The notes under the pieces are model-generated. The model was not told the DNA's origin, made no database searches, and saw only the letters and a program-made list of their open reading frames with translations. Shown here piece by piece: positions 18,844 through 29,197 of a stretch of 64,000 bases of DNA. The DNA lies in the NCBI RefSeq assembly GCF_963678635.1, contig NC_087064.1:7105671-7169670 (forward strand), read 5' to 3'. The stretch's first letter is position 1. Every line of letters begins with the position of its first letter. This DNA comes from Symsagittifera roscoffensis. Its lineage: Eukaryota; Xenacoelomorpha; Acoela; Convolutidae. The position numbers were made by a program, and so were the translations under genes.

Positions 18844-21800
18844 AGAAAGTCCAGATGATGATGAAATCTTTCCTTTTATAGTAGATGCAACCACTGATAG
18901 AGGACAGCATATATTTTGCAAAAACTTACTATTAAATTTATTTGAACCCGGAATCAGTCCATGTAAAACAGAATTCCCAGATGTAAAAATCAAAAGACAA
19001 ATCATAGACCACTACTTAAAAGATATATGCAACATAACACAACAGTATGGAATCTACTCCATAGAATTCACCTCACCAAACCATAATAATAGAAAATATA
19101 CAATTCAAACAGACGATCTTGATTTAGAATTTTCAAAAGTTTTTTCAGAATATATAAAAAGCATCCAATATCATAACTCACAAAGAGCAAACTCCATATT
19201 CACCAATGAAGTTTTCGCAATAATATATAGTTATATTTCGATATTAGAAAATGAAATCCCAATAACAAATGTCTCACCGACAGAAACATCTAAACATTTA
19301 AGAGTACGACATGAAATCACACTACTCTCTAGTTATTTAAACATCATTAAAGAAAATTTCACGAAAGACGACGTTTCACAACATACAAAACACGATCTAC
19401 AAAAAATTTTGGCATGGTTCATAATAGATTATTTCACACACAATATTGATTTAATTGCACAAGCAAGAAAAAATTTTAGACCCCAAAACTCGAACGATGA
19501 TACCGCTATCACAGAACAATCAGATTATGTTTGGGACCCCGAATGGTCTCATCCCGCATTTATAAGCTTCCCACAAACAATCTCAAGTCAAGCAATAAGT
19601 ACAATATCTTACATAAGAGATTATGTAAAAGTAATACCATTAACCATTGATGCGACACCATTAAACTATGATACATTTTTACCCGATACACAAAATAATA
19701 GTTTAAACTCTACAGTTATACACAATGAAAACCTCAATGGAACTAGGAATCTTACTCAACAAGATATCCAGACACCATCACACTTCATAAATGAAGAAAT
19801 TGTACACACAACAACTACACAACAAAGTATTTCACCAATACGCCCAAATTTAACAACACCAAGAAATACAAATCCTTCACAAACACAGGTAACCTTACAA
19901 TCAACCGTTAAACCTTCGGTTGCCCCTAAATATTCACATATGGATTACCAAACATACAGACCCATGACAATACCATCAAAAACACGCAAAACATTCACTA
20001 GAAACAACTTTACAGACCATAATTATAATTATACACATCCATCAAAAACATATAATCAACCACAAAGGAATTTTAACCAATATACAAGATCTCGAAATTG
20101 GGATAACCCAATGACCCAACCTAATTCAATAAATTTCCAAACAAATCCTCCACAGGATCACAGTGAAAATTACCCATTTTTTCAACAAAATAAAAATAAA
20201 AAACAGACATCTTATCAAATGGATTATTTATCCTCAGATGATGATTTCTTACAACCAGATATATTTGAACCAAATACTCAAGAATATCGTAGACAAGGAA
20301 TACAGAAAACACGTACAAATCATAGAAATTTTTCTCCACAACCAATAGATGCACAACATCAACAACCAATTCAACAACAAAATCTAATTAATACAGAATC
20401 TTTTCAACCAATTCAACAACAAAATCCAATGACTGCACACTCGTATCAAGCATCACAAATGCAAAATGAAATACCACTCCCATATTATCTCCAACAACAT
20501 GAAATAACAAGAAACCAACTTTCAAATTTTTCTCAAATGCCAAATGCAGCAGAATCATTACAAATGACAATGAATCCATACCTTATGGGTGGATCATCAA
20601 TAACATCAAACAAACCTTTAATGGTTTTCACAGGAACAGACCCTGAATACTCTGTAGAAGATTATTTAAATGCAGTAACAGCAAACCTGATTTTAAATAT
20701 TGGACCTGAACCAATTAATACGCCACTACATCAAAACTGGATACATCGACGCACAGCGTTAATACAAACAACCTTAGATGGCGCAGCCCAAAAATGGTTT
20801 TCAGTACTACCTCTAGAAATAAAATCAAACTGGAAAAGGTTTACACAAGAATTTTCAAAAATGTTTGACTCCGAAAGAAACAAACAACAACAAAGAGTTT
20901 TATGTAATGAAATTCGCAGATTACCAAACGAAACCATCAAGCAATTAGCAGTACGAATCGAAACACTAGTTCGAAAAGCATATTCATTAAATACACATGA
21001 CTATAAAAACACAAAGATGACAGAAATCTTAATGATGACCTTAACACCACAATTAAGAAAAATAGCAATAAAAAAGAGAGCATCCCATCCTTCTTCAATT
21101 CGAGAACCCGATTTAGATTTTCGAAAACTAGTAGACAAATTAGAACAAGCAGAAATCACGATGAAACTAGAAGAAACGGAAAATCTGAAATTACAATACG
21201 TTAACAGAATTGAAACGACTCCCACTAATATTAATAATATACAGGAATCAGAGACAGACCTCGTTGAAAAAATCACTGAAATACTCAATATTTACGAAAA
21301 GAACCCAAACTTTAAAGGCAAACCATCTTTCAAAAAATGGTGTAATTATTGCCGACGATACGGACATAGTATTTCCGAATGTAGACAAAAACAGCAAGAC
21401 AATCAAAATAAACCTCAAAAATATAAAGAACCAAATAAATCATTCTATCAATACATGAAAAAAGATCAAAATCTACCGAACAAAACAGTCTACAGCAACA
21501 ACAGTTCAGGAAAACCACTACCGAACAATACAAATTATACAAGAAATCAATCACCATATAACTCAAGTTATAGAGGAAGATCACCAGAACGAAGAAACAC
21601 GAATAATTCATCACAAAATCACTACAATAGACCAAATAGTCGAAATAACTACTCCAGATCAAATTCAAATACACAACGATTTGTTTCTAGATCTAATTCC
21701 CAATCAAGAAATAACTACTATCCAAACAACCAATCACGAAATTCATCATACAATAGGAATAGAAACTACTCCTATAATCGAAATAGAAGTTATTCAAACA

Positions 21801-24800
21801 ACCGAAACCAGAATTACCCGAACAATCAATCAAGGAATAACTCATATAATAGATCGAACTATAATAGACCAAACAATAATTACCAAAACAGATCGCGAAA
21901 TAATTCACAAAATCGACACTCAAGTTATAATAATCGTTATAGAAATTATTCCCAATCACCACACCGGAATAATAATAACTATAATAATTCTAATAATCGC
22001 CACAGAAGTAGTACACCTAAACATCAAAGACAAATCAATCAAGTACAATCTAACCCAGAAACAACATCAGACCCTCCAGGTATTGATGACACAGTAACTG
22101 ATACGTTACAACTCAATCAAATAAACTGTACATCATCAGATTCAGAAAGTGATACTGAAAACACTCTTTCTATCAATATGATAAAAGTCAAAAATGACTA
22201 TGAATCTGTCATATATGAACAACCCTTTTCATCACACATATATGAAAATCAATCAGAATTTCTTCAAAATTATTACACTACACCCATAAATTCCACACCA
22301 ACGACGCAAGAAACAAATGAGATTAACACTACAAATCAAACCAATAAAAATACCAAAACAAAATGCTTGAATACAAACCATATTTATCAAAATATACAAA
22401 AAGAACAACCCAAAGAAAAAATTTGGACAATACCATTTCTCTTAGAAAGCCCAAGAAATAAAGAATTTCAACCACCAGACCTTGAAATAGATTTTTTAAT
22501 TGATTCAGGAGCAGAATCAAACATAATAAACATCCCCACATGGAATGAAATAAAAACTTTACACCCAAAGCTAACACCTCTTGAAACCTCCAGTAAGTTA
22601 GCAACAGCACAAGGATCAACATTGATAAACTACGGAAAAATCCAATTATTTCTCCTCCCCACCAGAACAATGGAACAAAGCAAAATTTTAAATAAGCCAT
22701 TTAAACAAATATTCCATATCACTGACATTAAATATAATATCATTGGAATACCATTTATTTCGAAGTATATACCAACAATTAACATACTAAATAGTAAAAT
22801 ATTAATCAAAGATAAATATACAAAAACAAAAGAAACATCCTTAACATTTTTTCAAAGATTAAATAAACAACCACCATTCTTTTCAAAATTCTACCCGATA
22901 TTTAACCAACAAAGAAAACACCTAAAACCACTATCAGGAAATATCTATAATTTTTCAATCAAACAAGTTCACCAATATGATAAAGAACAAAACAAACAAA
23001 AATTTTATATGTCAGAATTTGAATTCAAACCTATTCACAAATTTTTCAAAATCACAATCTCATCCATAAAATATTTGAAAAATTCGAATTCCGATATCAT
23101 TTCCTTACATGTCTATAACAACACACCTTACCAAGTAACATTACCTTTAGGACTTTTAGGATATTGTGAAACCAACGCTACAATATCACCAATACACGAA
23201 AAAGCCTATCGCGTAAATAATATACTCCAATTACTAGATATTTGCCAATCTACAATTCTTAATGAAGAATTATCTATAAATAATATAATAAGTAACGAAA
23301 ACAGAAATACGGATTATTTCACAAAAACTCCATATTTCAAACCTACATTCAACATAAGTAACTCCACAGAGAACCAACAGAAATTTTTAACAATGTTTAA
23401 TTTCCAACATTCACAAATAACACAAGACGAATTCGAAAAGTTAGCCAAACAGCTAATTGAATATTCATCAGTCTATGCAACATCAAAATTCGATGTTGGA
23501 AAAATCAGTTCATCACTACATCTCCCGTTAAAACGAGACGCAGTTTTCAAAAAACAGAGAGCAAGTAAAGTACCAATTCACTTACATGATAAAGTGAACA
23601 GATTACTCGATATTTTAGAACAATACAACATTATATCACCAGTTAATAAAGAAGAACAACCAAAAGGCAACACATTTATCAACCCCGTTATCATTCTAGC
23701 TAAAGGAGAATCATTAAAAATCGTTCTCGACGCTAGATACCTCAATTCACTCATAGATGAATCAAAATGTAATTGGCCCATTGAACCAATACAAGTTATT
23801 TTAACAAAAATAAACGGCAAATACTTTACAACCGCCGATATGAATAGTGCATACAATCAAATGCCACTAGATGAACAATCACGACGTTTAACACAATTTG
23901 TTATCGGAAACCAACAATATGAATTCAACCGCTTATTCTATGGAATATCCATAGGACCAGCAGCATTTTCAGCTTTTATGAGCAAAATTTTTAGACCACT
24001 AATACTCAAGAAAAACGCAATCACCTATTTAGACGATGTTTTTATGCAATCACAAACAAAAGACGAGATGTTCAATGTTTTAGAAAAATATCACCAAATA
24101 CTTCAGAACGAAAATCTGAAGGCCGCCCCCGATAAATCACACTTCTTTTTGACAAGAGTTAAATTCTTAGGACATAATATAGAAAGAAAAACAATCACTC
24201 CATTGAAATCACGCATTGACGCTATTCAAAAACTTCAACCACCAACAAATAAAAAGAAAATCCAAGAATTTCTTGGAATGTTAAACTTTTTAAGTAAATA
24301 TGTTTATAAAATGCAATTATATCTACGACCATTTTATAACATCCTTAGACAACAAAATAATTTTGAATGGAACACAGAACATCAAACACGATTTGAAGAA
24401 GTAAAGAAACTTTTAACTGAACAAATTTCAAACACAATTCCAGATTCAAATCAACCATTTTATGCAATGTGCGATGCTTCGAACTTTGGCATCGGTGCAG
24501 CACTATTACAATCACATAATGGTACAAATAAAATGAACCTCATATCAGCAAATTCTCGATTATTCACTCAAGCAGAGCTACGACTCTCAACTCTAATGAG
24601 AGAATGTACAGCCATAATATATACACTGACAGAATATGAATTTCTGATACTTGGATCAAAACATCCAACAGTTCTATTCACAGACCATAAACCAATCATC
24701 TTTCTCTTTACACAAAAATCTAACCCAAACCACCGAGTTTACAGATTTCAACTAATTCTAATGAAATTTCCAAACTTACATATAGTTTGGACTGCAGGAA

Positions 24801-27040
24801 AAAATCTTGCATTACCAGACACCTTAAGTCGAAATACACCACCTGAATTACTTACACGAAAAACAACAGTTGAAATACCCAAAAACATAAAATTCTACCT
24901 TGCAGAAAACGAAACATCACCCCGATTGGAATGCAAATATGCAGTAAAAACTGATATTGAACAATCACAAATAAATAGTTTACAACATTTCCCACTTTAT
25001 TTAGATTGTCAAAATAATCATTATGAAGTTGATTTACTTGGAACATCAACTTTCAAACCAATCCCATATTCTCAATGGATAAAAAATAACACCCAACAAA
25101 AACGAACAAAACAACACCCGCCTAAGAAAGACCATTTTCCACTAATTGAAAAAGAAGATTTAACTGATAAAATAAATTTATCAGGACCACAAACAAATGA
25201 TTCAAAATACACAATAAATCAAGTTTTTGACCTTCACGACCCACTTGATACAATACCCTTATCTAAATTCGAAATTGAAAACATTTTTCTCCCTCCAACA
25301 GAAACGATTACAATTTCAACACTGAAACAATATCAAAATCTTGACCCGATAATTAGACAACTAAAATCATGGCACAAATATAAAACTAAACCTGTCAAGG
25401 CAGATTCAACCATTCTAGGAAACAAAACACTCCTCCGATACTTTCGCAAATTTAACAACACAACAATTAACGAAAATACAGACCTTTTAGAGTATAACCT
25501 GAATGAATCTACAGTTCCCTGTCTCCCTTTAAGTATGATTCTTATAGCTTTTAATATTTCACATACACAAAATATTAAAGGACACTCTGGATCAGAAAAA
25601 ACATATTCAAATTTTATACAAAACTTTTATTTCCCAAATGCACCAATTTGGATAAAAGTACTATGCAATGACTGTATAGTATGTCAACTAAATAAACCTT
25701 ACCCAAATCAAAAACAAATAGCACAAAAACAAGATTTTAAAGGACAAAGTTTGTACTTTAATCATCGTATCTCATTTGATACTAAAGGACCAATTTCACC
25801 CTCATCAGAAGGAAACTCCTACATTATGGTAATTGTTGACGCATTTACACATTATGTAGCACTTAACCCAGTACCACATTGTAACGCTTATTACGCTTAC
25901 ACAACACTCTATGAACACTGGATAGCAAAATTCGGACTACCAGAAATTTTAGTTACAGACAACGGTACAGAATTCATAAATAATGAAATTATCACACTAT
26001 GTCATTTATATAACATTAAACACAAACCACGTACGTCTCATGCACCTTGGACAAACGGCTTAGTCGAAGGTATGAACCGTTCATTACAAGAATATCTTAG
26101 ATGTATCATCAACGGAAATGATACAAAATATACCGAATGGTCAGCAGATGTAAAATTATTTCCCTTAGCGTATAATTCACAAATTACGACAACTTTAGGA
26201 ATGTCACCATACGAAATGGTTTTTAACCAAAAGCCACGCAAACCAATAATGTTTACAGCAAATTCTCATAAAAACGCACAAGGTTATTGTCAACCAAATA
26301 AAGACTCAATTTGTTATAACCTACCTTTACATACACACGATGAAGATCATTTTCATCACCCACAAATTCTTAAACTAGCCTCCGGTACACACACCGAATG
26401 GATTCTAAATAGAGATAAAAAACACAATGAAATTTATCAAAAAATAACAAAAAAGTTATTACAAAGACAAAATATTAATGAACAAATCAATTCACGTTTT
26501 ACACCAGCCTCCGAATTAAAAATTGGAACATTTGTTTTAATACCTAATTTTAATACTCAAAAAGGAATTTCTAAAAAATTACAACCCCTTCGAAAAGGAC
26601 CATACCAAATAATTGCAAAACCCACTGATGTCACATATAAAATTACCGACTCAAACAAAAAAGAAATCGTTCAACATCGAAACAACCTATTACCTTATTA
26701 CCCAAAAGAATACGCACTCCGCGAATTAACTCAATTATATTCTTTCACAGGATTAAAAATCATTCAAAATGAACCACATCTGAAAAACACAGAACAAAAT
26801 GATAACCCCACCGAAAATCAAAACACAAAACCAACCGCCACCAAAAACAATACACAAAACCATAAAGAATCTCCAAAACAAAGAAAAAATAGAAAAATGA
26901 CCGAACAAATAATACCCCAAGAACAAATCGACAAATCAAAAAATAGAAAAACAACAAGACTCCGAAATCAACCACGTAAAAACTATAAAATATTCATCCC
27001 CCAATCTAAAATTTTAAAGAAAGTGGAATTTCAAAAGTAA
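18818..27040 (+). CDS. gag-pol: Gag-Pol polyprotein, Ty3/Gypsy type (2,740 aa, single frame)
   Basis: One uninterrupted frame carries all core functions. Residues 1-250 form an unrecognised N-terminal domain; about 250-560 are Gln/Asn/Pro-rich; about 595-740 resemble a retrotransposon capsid (AQKWFSVLPLEIKSNWKRF). A CCHC zinc knuckle (CNYCRRYGHSISEC) lies at 842-855, followed by an Arg/Asn/Ser-rich repeat tract to about 1070. The aspartic protease motif DSGA is at 1229-1232. The reverse transcriptase spans about 1585-1790 with YLDD at 1737-1740. RNase H begins near 1880 with Asp1886. The integrase has an HHCC zinc region near 2245-2290, catalytic Asp2321, Asp2381 and Glu2417 (D,D35E spacing) and a GPY-containing tail near 2590. 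No stop or frameshift separates gag from pol, so the protease must release the parts or another mechanism must set the Gag excess. All catalytic residues appear intact. Confidence 0.95.
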   Translation: MSSTHTPGEESPDDDEIFPFIVDATTDRGQHIFCKNLLLNLFEPGISPCKTEFPDVKIKRQIIDHYLKDICNITQQYGIYSIEFTSPNHNNRKYTIQTDDLDLEFSKVFSEYIKSIQYHNSQRANSIFTNEVFAIIYSYISILENEIPITNVSPTETSKHLRVRHEITLLSSYLNIIKENFTKDDVSQHTKHDLQKILAWFIIDYFTHNIDLIAQARKNFRPQNSNDDTAITEQSDYVWDPEWSHPAFISFPQTISSQAISTISYIRDYVKVIPLTIDATPLNYDTFLPDTQNNSLNSTVIHNENLNGTRNLTQQDIQTPSHFINEEIVHTTTTQQSISPIRPNLTTPRNTNPSQTQVTLQSTVKPSVAPKYSHMDYQTYRPMTIPSKTRKTFTRNNFTDHNYNYTHPSKTYNQPQRNFNQYTRSRNWDNPMTQPNSINFQTNPPQDHSENYPFFQQNKNKKQTSYQMDYLSSDDDFLQPDIFEPNTQEYRRQGIQKTRTNHRNFSPQPIDAQHQQPIQQQNLINTESFQPIQQQNPMTAHSYQASQMQNEIPLPYYLQQHEITRNQLSNFSQMPNAAESLQMTMNPYLMGGSSITSNKPLMVFTGTDPEYSVEDYLNAVTANLILNIGPEPINTPLHQNWIHRRTALIQTTLDGAAQKWFSVLPLEIKSNWKRFTQEFSKMFDSERNKQQQRVLCNEIRRLPNETIKQLAVRIETLVRKAYSLNTHDYKNTKMTEILMMTLTPQLRKIAIKKRASHPSSIREPDLDFRKLVDKLEQAEITMKLEETENLKLQYVNRIETTPTNINNIQESETDLVEKITEILNIYEKNPNFKGKPSFKKWCNYCRRYGHSISECRQKQQDNQNKPQKYKEPNKSFYQYMKKDQNLPNKTVYSNNSSGKPLPNNTNYTRNQSPYNSSYRGRSPERRNTNNSSQNHYNRPNSRNNYSRSNSNTQRFVSRSNSQSRNNYYPNNQSRNSSYNRNRNYSYNRNRSYSNNRNQNYPNNQSRNNSYNRSNYNRPNNNYQNRSRNNSQNRHSSYNNRYRNYSQSPHRNNNNYNNSNNRHRSSTPKHQRQINQVQSNPETTSDPPGIDDTVTDTLQLNQINCTSSDSESDTENTLSINMIKVKNDYESVIYEQPFSSHIYENQSEFLQNYYTTPINSTPTTQETNEINTTNQTNKNTKTKCLNTNHIYQNIQKEQPKEKIWTIPFLLESPRNKEFQPPDLEIDFLIDSGAESNIINIPTWNEIKTLHPKLTPLETSSKLATAQGSTLINYGKIQLFLLPTRTMEQSKILNKPFKQIFHITDIKYNIIGIPFISKYIPTINILNSKILIKDKYTKTKETSLTFFQRLNKQPPFFSKFYPIFNQQRKHLKPLSGNIYNFSIKQVHQYDKEQNKQKFYMSEFEFKPIHKFFKITISSIKYLKNSNSDIISLHVYNNTPYQVTLPLGLLGYCETNATISPIHEKAYRVNNILQLLDICQSTILNEELSINNIISNENRNTDYFTKTPYFKPTFNISNSTENQQKFLTMFNFQHSQITQDEFEKLAKQLIEYSSVYATSKFDVGKISSSLHLPLKRDAVFKKQRASKVPIHLHDKVNRLLDILEQYNIISPVNKEEQPKGNTFINPVIILAKGESLKIVLDARYLNSLIDESKCNWPIEPIQVILTKINGKYFTTADMNSAYNQMPLDEQSRRLTQFVIGNQQYEFNRLFYGISIGPAAFSAFMSKIFRPLILKKNAITYLDDVFMQSQTKDEMFNVLEKYHQILQNENLKAAPDKSHFFLTRVKFLGHNIERKTITPLKSRIDAIQKLQPPTNKKKIQEFLGMLNFLSKYVYKMQLYLRPFYNILRQQNNFEWNTEHQTRFEEVKKLLTEQISNTIPDSNQPFYAMCDASNFGIGAALLQSHNGTNKMNLISANSRLFTQAELRLSTLMRECTAIIYTLTEYEFLILGSKHPTVLFTDHKPIIFLFTQKSNPNHRVYRFQLILMKFPNLHIVWTAGKNLALPDTLSRNTPPELLTRKTTVEIPKNIKFYLAENETSPRLECKYAVKTDIEQSQINSLQHFPLYLDCQNNHYEVDLLGTSTFKPIPYSQWIKNNTQQKRTKQHPPKKDHFPLIEKEDLTDKINLSGPQTNDSKYTINQVFDLHDPLDTIPLSKFEIENIFLPPTETITISTLKQYQNLDPIIRQLKSWHKYKTKPVKADSTILGNKTLLRYFRKFNNTTINENTDLLEYNLNESTVPCLPLSMILIAFNISHTQNIKGHSGSEKTYSNFIQNFYFPNAPIWIKVLCNDCIVCQLNKPYPNQKQIAQKQDFKGQSLYFNHRISFDTKGPISPSSEGNSYIMVIVDAFTHYVALNPVPHCNAYYAYTTLYEHWIAKFGLPEILVTDNGTEFINNEIITLCHLYNIKHKPRTSHAPWTNGLVEGMNRSLQEYLRCIINGNDTKYTEWSADVKLFPLAYNSQITTTLGMSPYEMVFNQKPRKPIMFTANSHKNAQGYCQPNKDSICYNLPLHTHDEDHFHHPQILKLASGTHTEWILNRDKKHNEIYQKITKKLLQRQNINEQINSRFTPASELKIGTFVLIPNFNTQKGISKKLQPLRKGPYQIIAKPTDVTYKITDSNKKEIVQHRNNLLPYYPKEYALRELTQLYSFTGLKIIQNEPHLKNTEQNDNPTENQNTKPTATKNNTQNHKESPKQRKNRKMTEQIIPQEQIDKSKNRKTTRLRNQPRKNYKIFIPQSKILKKVEFQK

Positions 27041-27639
27041 TTTTAACATTTGCTTCACAATCTTGAAACCTCCGAAACATTTTTCATTTACATTTTTCAA
27101 AATAACATGCTGACAAGTACGTAATAATTCTAGTTCAAAATAGACCAATAGGATTCATCCAATCCGTCACTTTCTCTAACTCAAACTAAAACCAATTAGA
27201 CGAATCATATAGAACTCCAGGCACATCTATAACTATAACTTTACGACCTCCAGGTCAAAAATAAGCAAACCACTCCAACTTGACAACTAAAATAAATATC
27301 ACCATAATACCGTACCCCTCCCTTATCTAATAACCCAAAGATCAACAATATTTCCCCAACTCAGACCACGAATACCCCCAAGGCAAATTTGTTAACTTAG
27401 CCTAAAGTAACAAAATGAATATTTTAATTAGCCTAAAGTATAAAAATCTCACCATACCCCGGATCATTTGACAAACAAAAATAAAGAAAAAAGACAACCT
27501 CCCAGTCACCATGAAAATTGCCCCCAACAATTTTTTACAAAACTCAACCCACTTGTCAAAAAAACTAATAAATAATCCGACCACACTAGAAAATCGCCTC
27601 AAACAGCAAAAAATATTCGACCAAGAGATCATTTCTTAA
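27041..27639 (+). other. non-coding spacer between pol and the small ORFs
   Basis: About 600 nt with no convincing frame. It is well conserved in copy 2 (62712-63310). A TAGCCTAAAGTA motif occurs twice near 27398 and 27430. Pyrimidine-plus-AG stretches, for example CTTCTCTCAATCAG just after the ATG at 27640, could be splice acceptors for downstream messages. Function inferred only. Confidence 0.45.
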
Positions 27640-27870
27640 ATGCTCTTCTCTCAATCAGTTACTCAAATACTCATAAATCTTAAACATTTTTTTACAATAC
27701 TTGAAACCTTTATAATATTTCTTTTTGATATACTTGAATCTTTTCTAATAATCCTAATCATTTTTTGTAACATTTTTTTAATTTTCTACACTATACTCGA
27801 ACTATTCCTCCAACTTTCCAAAACCCTTGATTATATCCACAGGTACGATTTATACAACTTGTCTAAATGA
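27640..27870 (+). CDS. small hydrophobic membrane protein 1 (76 aa), unknown
   Basis: The ATG frame encodes an almost entirely hydrophobic Ile/Leu/Phe-rich protein, with long membrane-spanning stretches from about residue 15 to 62 (for example LIILIIFCNIFLIFYTILEL) and a short polar tail. Its TGA stop overlaps the next ATG as ATGA (27867-27870), so the two would be translated by termination-reinitiation or leaky scanning. Copy 2 retains the whole frame at 63311-63541 with few changes. The size and composition recall viral small hydrophobic or ion-channel proteins, but there is no sequence match I can point to. Confidence 0.6.
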   Translation: MLFSQSVTQILINLKHFFTILETFIIFLFDILESFLIILIIFCNIFLIFYTILELFLQLSKTLDYIHRYDLYNLSK

Positions 27871-28055
27871 TACGAACAATTTTCAGTAGAACTGATATTT
27901 TTTTATTGTTTGTAATTTTCATAACATTTTTATCATCCCTCATTTTGACAATATGCAAATGTATAAAGAAAGCAATCATCACATTTGCCCTAGCAACAAT
28001 TTTTCTAATTATTTTTTTGGAAGAATATTATAATAAACATAAACCTTCCCACTAA
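27867..28055 (+). CDS. small hydrophobic membrane protein 2 (62 aa), unknown
   Basis: It overlaps the previous ORF by 4 nt (ATGA). Two membrane segments are visible: about residues 11-30 (IFLLFVIFITFLSSLILTIC) and about 37-52 (IITFALATIFLIIFLEE), separated by a CKCIKK basic turn, with a polar end HKPSH. The copy 2 protein (63538-63726) is identical. Together with its neighbour it forms a tandem pair of tiny membrane proteins between pol and the ATG-less frame. Confidence 0.65.
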   Translation: MIRTIFSRTDIFLLFVIFITFLSSLILTICKCIKKAIITFALATIFLIIFLEEYYNKHKPSH

Positions 28056-28060
28056 AGTAA

Positions 28061-29197
28061 CAATTCAAAAATCCATCAAAAATTGCTACCCAACAGTCAC
28101 ACAATCAGTCTTCACCGACATCATCCCAAGATAACCCAACACCACCTTCAACTACTCAAAATCCTCAAACATCTACACGAATTTCTTTTCAAGACAATCC
28201 ATACACTTTTGAAGAACGACATGCTCGTTTATCAGAACCACTCGAACCAGTTCAACGACAAGCACCTCTAAGCGAACCAACATATAACCTATACCCAACA
28301 CTACCACAAGAACTAAGTAGAATAAGAAATTCTAGTCAAAACCAAAATACAGTCGAAATAAATAGACAAATTATACATCCTCGACGAAACAGAAATCTTC
28401 AAACTCCCCGAGTTCATTTTGATATACCTCAATCCCCATCACAAAACACTCCAGAAAACCCCATTGGTATATTACCAGAAACCCCTACGCTTCTTTCACA
28501 ACGTAGCACCTCAAGCCTACCATCAGATTACTTAGGTTCAACACCAACATCTGAGCAAATACGTGAAAATCCTTTCAACCCCACAAACCAAACATCACGA
28601 TTTCCATATTGGACTACACATTCATTTACACAAGGTGAACCAAATTTAGTCAATGACCCCATAGATATTTCTACGGATACAACAACATCCTCATCACTAC
28701 CAGAAACATTATCACTACCATCAACACCATCAATAAGCCAGATTTCACCACCACTTTTTAACTTAAATTTTCCAAATAATCTCGACGCCAGATATCGAGA
28801 ACAATCATCAATAAATATTGCTTTAAGACTAGATTGGAATACATTTACAGCACCTCCACCACTATTTGGACAACATCAAGAAAGTAACCGCCTTCATAAC
28901 TGGGCACTTAATAGATTACAATATCGCCAAGATATTCACAACGATATCCGTGATCACAATATTCAAATACTCCAACAAAACAGTTTACAATTAAAGTTTG
29001 AAATCACAGTTAAGTTAAATAATATTACCCAACATCCCTACCCATTAAATCCGCCTAACATAACAGCTCAATCACTACCACCACCGTTTATAACTACTGA
29101 AGTAATATACAAATACGACAGATATACCAAAAACACAATTGGCTACATTACATTTTATAATCCATACTCAGGATTATCATACACATGTATATTCTAA
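28061..29197 (+). CDS. conserved 378-codon open frame without any ATG
   Basis: From the codon after the TAA at 28058-28060 to the TAA at 29195-29197 this frame has no stop and no ATG, GTG or TTG near its start. The deduced protein has a long Pro/Ser/Thr/Gln/Asn-rich N-terminal two thirds and a more ordered C-terminal part (LRLDWNTFTAPPPLFGQHQE, then QNSLQLKFEITVKL, ending SGLSYTCIF). The start of the frame is also open in copy 2 (63732-64000), where most base changes are silent, so it is very probably translated. It overlaps the env ATG by 13 nt. Its translation start is unknown: splicing from the leader, non-AUG initiation, or recoding after the small hydrophobic ORF are possible. I do not recognise a family. 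Confidence 0.7.
   Translation, partial: QFKNPSKIATQQSHNQSSPTSSQDNPTPPSTTQNPQTSTRISFQDNPYTFEERHARLSEPLEPVQRQAPLSEPTYNLYPTLPQELSRIRNSSQNQNTVEINRQIIHPRRNRNLQTPRVHFDIPQSPSQNTPENPIGILPETPTLLSQRSTSSLPSDYLGSTPTSEQIRENPFNPTNQTSRFPYWTTHSFTQGEPNLVNDPIDISTDTTTSSSLPETLSLPSTPSISQISPPLFNLNFPNNLDARYREQSSINIALRLDWNTFTAPPPLFGQHQESNRLHNWALNRLQYRQDIHNDIRDHNIQILQQNSLQLKFEITVKLNNITQHPYPLNPPNITAQSLPPPFITTEVIYKYDRYTKNTIGYITFYNPYSGLSYTCIF

Noticed and set aside
28083..28271. A short frame of 62 codons starting at a TTG after the second small hydrophobic ORF
   Set aside because: It starts with TTG, is out of frame with the conserved ATG-less frame, and encodes His/Leu/Lys-rich text typical of a shifted reading.
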